Source: Aculops lycopersici
Lineage: Eukaryota; Arthropoda; Arachnida; Trombidiformes; Eriophyidae
Length of the DNA stretch: 36,222 nucleotides
Reading direction: 5' to 3'
Assembly (NCBI GenBank): GCA_015350385.1
Contig: WNKI01000001.1
Location: forward strand, 11,182,666 to 11,218,887
The notes beneath the pieces were generated by a model. That model did no database searches and had not been told where the DNA came from. It worked only from the letters and a program-made list of their open reading frames with translations. Both the position numbers and the translations under genes were made by a program. Numbering within the stretch: position 1 is the stretch's first letter; each line of letters begins with the position of its first letter. Below, in pieces: positions 33,579 to 36,222 of this stretch.

Positions 33579-34146
33579 CTAGGTCACACGCACGCTCGTT
33601 ATTGTCTTGTTCTCGTTGTTTGGCTTCCGCTTTTGCTTTTACTCTCGCTCTCCGCCTAGAATAACGCAAAAGTTGGGAACAGTGGCAACAACAACAATAA
33701 CAACAAGAGGACAACTGGAACAACTAGTCGCAGCGGCACTAACGCATCCCAGACTTTGACTTACACCGAGATGACGACAGCCGACTGGCGGGCTCTAGTC
33801 TCTGCGGTGTTCAATTTATTTCAGTTTAGCTCCTCGTAGTGGTTGTTGCGGAGTCACTAACTTGCTCGTCGCGCGCCTCGAGCTTCCAATTTCTCGTCAT
33901 CTTGCTTAGCCCCTGCGTTACACCCTTCAACTGGCCAACCGACCAAAGGGGAGACTCGCCGAGTGGAACTCAAGCGAACCAAATGAAACCAATAGGCCCG
34001 AGAACAAGTTGCCGACTGACCGACCGAATGTCGGTGTCAGTCTTTGGGGCGAGAGTTATGACTCGGCTGCCAGCTAACTAGCGCGTCCTCGCCGCTTCTG
34101 TCCAGAGGCAGCGGCACCAGCAATAGCAGTGATGGAGGCCTAAACG

Positions 34147-34191
34147 AAAGTAAGAGTATGAGTAAGAGTAAAAGTAAAAGTAAGAGTAAAA
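34147..34191. repeat. AGTAAR hexamer minisatellite
   Basis: About seven degenerate copies of AGTAAG/AGTAAA/AGTATG in tandem. In purine content it resembles repeated splice-enhancer words, but no exon is nearby. Confidence 0.85.
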
Positions 34192-34364
34192 GCGACCACC
34201 ACCTAGCTAATAAACCGATGGGGCCATCGAGTGTTGCGTAATGAGTGGCGTGATTTCATTACGTGCATTAAATTGTGTTGCTCGGCGCCACTGCCGCCGG
34301 CTTTGCTCTCCTCGCAACCAGGACAACGACGACGGGTTATTGGCGCCGACCAGTCGAGCGGCCG

Positions 34365-34388
34365 AGCAACTCGAGCGCTCGAGTTGCT
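34365..34388. repeat. Perfect 24-bp palindrome
   Basis: AGCAACTCGAGC followed immediately by its exact reverse complement, with no spacer. Two XhoI-type CTCGAG sites flank the central GAGCGCTC. A perfect 12-bp-arm palindrome is expected well under once per 36 kb. Confidence 0.9.
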
Positions 34389-35133
34389 GGCCCACTGGTG
34401 CTGCCTAAGGCTCGTTGGTGTCAGCGGCACTGATAGTACCAGTAGCTCTCCTTTGTAATAATAAGACAACAATAACGATAACAGCACGAAGGGGACAATT
34501 TTGTCGACGCCGTCAGTGTCGTCTCCTCACTAGTGACAACGATGACAACACCAATAACGACAACAAAAACAAAAACAGCAACAACAACAACAACAATAAG
34601 AACGCCGCCGAATCAGCTGGCCGCCGACCGGTTCAATGGGCGACAATTTGTTCCATCAACTTACTGTGCGAGCTCCCCTCTACTCTCATTCAGTTTGGCT
34701 TTCGGCTGACTGGCCACTGGCGCCAACCGGATGTTTGAGCGAGCGGCCATCAAGCGATCAGTTCGAATAACTAAGCAGCTAGCGAGTGGATGGGCGGCAA
34801 ATTGTTCTTCATCATCGAGTCCAAGTCTTTGCCTGATCGTCGAATCGTTTTTGGGATTATGGCAGGAACACAAGCAGCAACTAGGTGATTCAATATAATT
34901 CCCATCTGGCGGGAGTAGCGCCGATCCAAATCGCTGAGCTGACTCTTTTTCTCTCTCTCCCTCTCTCTCTTCCTCTCTTTTTCTCGCTCCTCATATCCGA
35001 AGCAAAGTCACCGACTGCGAGCCATTATTTTGTGAATGCAGCCGAGTTGCCCGAAAGTATAGCATAAACAGATAGCCGCCGCTCCAGATGATAGAGGACC
35101 GACGGAAGTTGCATTGTGTTGCTGCTGCTCTGC

Positions 35134-35152
35134 CTAATCGGCAACCGATTAG
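35134..35152. repeat. Hairpin, 8-bp arms and 3-nt loop
   Basis: CTAATCGG, CAA, CCGATTAG. Exact pairing but short. Confidence 0.5.
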
Positions 35153-36222
35153 AAGAGGCGGCCGACTTCCGTTTGGAAAGCTAGCCAGTCTGTCAGCTGT
35201 GTTTGCCTTTGCGATTTTGCATGGGCATGGGCATGAGCAGGAGGAGGAGAAGGAGAAGAGAAAAAGTTTGGCGCCAACTTTTCTTTGTTTTATACATTCT
35301 CTTTCTCTATACGATCGTCCATTTTGCTAGTTCTCGCTTTCTTCTCCTCCTTCCACTTTGCTTAGTCAAAGGACAAGAAACTGGGAGAAGCTGAATACTA
35401 AGAGTGGCAAAAGCTTGACCAAAAAAGAATCAAAACCAACCGACCGCAACGACAACTACCAAGACGCAGCCAACTCAACGACTTGGCGTCGGCAATCTGC
35501 TGGTGGTAGCGGTGGCGTCGGCAGCAAGCGAAGGGGAGGAGTTCAAGTGGCCGGCTTGGTTTGCGTCGGGCTCGCTTATGTATTCCTCAATGCTTTAGTT
35601 TAGCGCCGCGACCACAAAAGACCCCAACTCTCTGCACCTCTTTTGCTTATACTCCTCTGCTTACTCTCTGGCCAGTTGATACTCTTGAAAAAATTTCCTT
35701 ATATTCAATGGTCAGCCAGTTGGTCGTTTAAAGGGCTAAGACAACCACGAGCAAACGAGAATGGAAGAGGCGCAAACATAGTGCGTCGACGCAAGCGAAC
35801 TCAAGACGTTTGAGTGGCGTGGCATGGTGCGGCCCAGTGGAAACGGAAGGGGAGAATTCAGTGCAGCGCAAACAACATTCCAATGGTTTCACGCGCCTTA
35901 CTCATATACGCCATCCATGTGCATGAGAGTGCGTGCGGCTCGCTGGCTGGCTGCATGTGCATGGCGCAACCACCAACTCGGCGAGACTAAAACCGCCTCT
36001 GCCCATGCGCCGCGCGTTATCTCGTGCGCGTCGCTATGCGCCTCCCGTGTGTTTGGCAAGCGAGCAAGCTAGCCTGCTAACCGGCGGTCGCATATGGGCG
36101 CTGTGTGTGTGTGATCGCGCTCTGGAAGCGTGTCGTAGTTTTAGGTTCAACATATGAAGGCGACTCTACTATTACTAAAGATACGACTGCTCGTAGTTAC
36201 TGCACACGGTTTATTCTGTGTC

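Larger units (their letters stand above)
19930..36222. other. Gene-poor 16-kb region
   Basis: I found no conserved domain, tRNA, rRNA or transposase/reverse transcriptase motif on either strand. It holds simple repeats, several perfect palindromes (27440-27477, 33545-33578, 34365-34388), six copies of the 9-mer GTCGCTAGG (the first at 19869), and weak exon candidates listed separately. It may be intergenic or a long intron or leader of a gene continuing beyond the window. Confidence 0.5.

Noticed and set aside
1..36222. CRISPR arrays, insertion sequences, bacterial operons, retroelement reverse transcriptase or transposase motifs
   Set aside because: No regularly spaced identical repeats, no YxDD or DDE-type contexts and no operon-like packing were found; the sequence is animal nuclear DNA. 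Degraded elements below recognition by eye cannot be excluded.

Overview
The window looks like nuclear DNA of an invertebrate animal, most likely an arthropod or another ecdysozoan. The evidence is: GT-AG introns with AATAAA poly(A) signals, no bacterial-style gene packing, long Ser/Gln/Asn/Gly-rich protein tracts next to compact domains, many microsatellites, and a 5S rRNA gene whose helix III loop and following bases (TTCTCGTC ... GAAGTTAAGC) resemble the arthropod form more than the vertebrate one. The species cannot be named from this sequence. Only two protein genes are well supported, both on the + strand, plus one 5S rRNA gene on the - strand. Most of the rest has no convincing coding content.

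Layout. 1-3096: no supported gene. 3097-3214 (-): 5S rRNA with a Pol III T-run terminator. 3430-7695 (+): a two-exon gene (3430-3952 and 6923-7695, intron 2970 bp) for a calmodulin/troponin-C-type EF-hand protein of about 431 residues, with long disordered Ser/Gly-rich insertions and a poly(A) signal at 7888. 7900-15210: gene-poor, with simple repeats, a hairpin, and one weak minus-strand ORF. 15267-19598 (+): one uninterrupted 1443-residue ORF for a large disordered protein. It carries a Cys-rich cluster, poly-Gln, poly-Pro, an EVH1/PH-like domain and a CRIB-like motif, with poly(A) signals at 19767 and 19905. 19930-36222: about 16 kb without a convincing gene. It holds two weak exon candidates, several perfect palindromes or hairpins, and a recurring GTCGCTAGG word.

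Most interesting points. The 1443-residue protein combines a predicted EVH1-like domain with a basic-CRIB motif, as WASP proteins do. Here poly-Pro lies before the EVH1-like domain and no WH2-central-acidic tail is visible, so it may be an undercharacterised Rho-family GTPase effector or scaffold. The 5S gene is strongly diverged but keeps pairing through compensatory changes in helices II, III and V. An octamer, ACAAGTGG/CCACTTGT, is repeated across the window far more often than chance. I see no functional link between the two protein genes beyond proximity and shared orientation.
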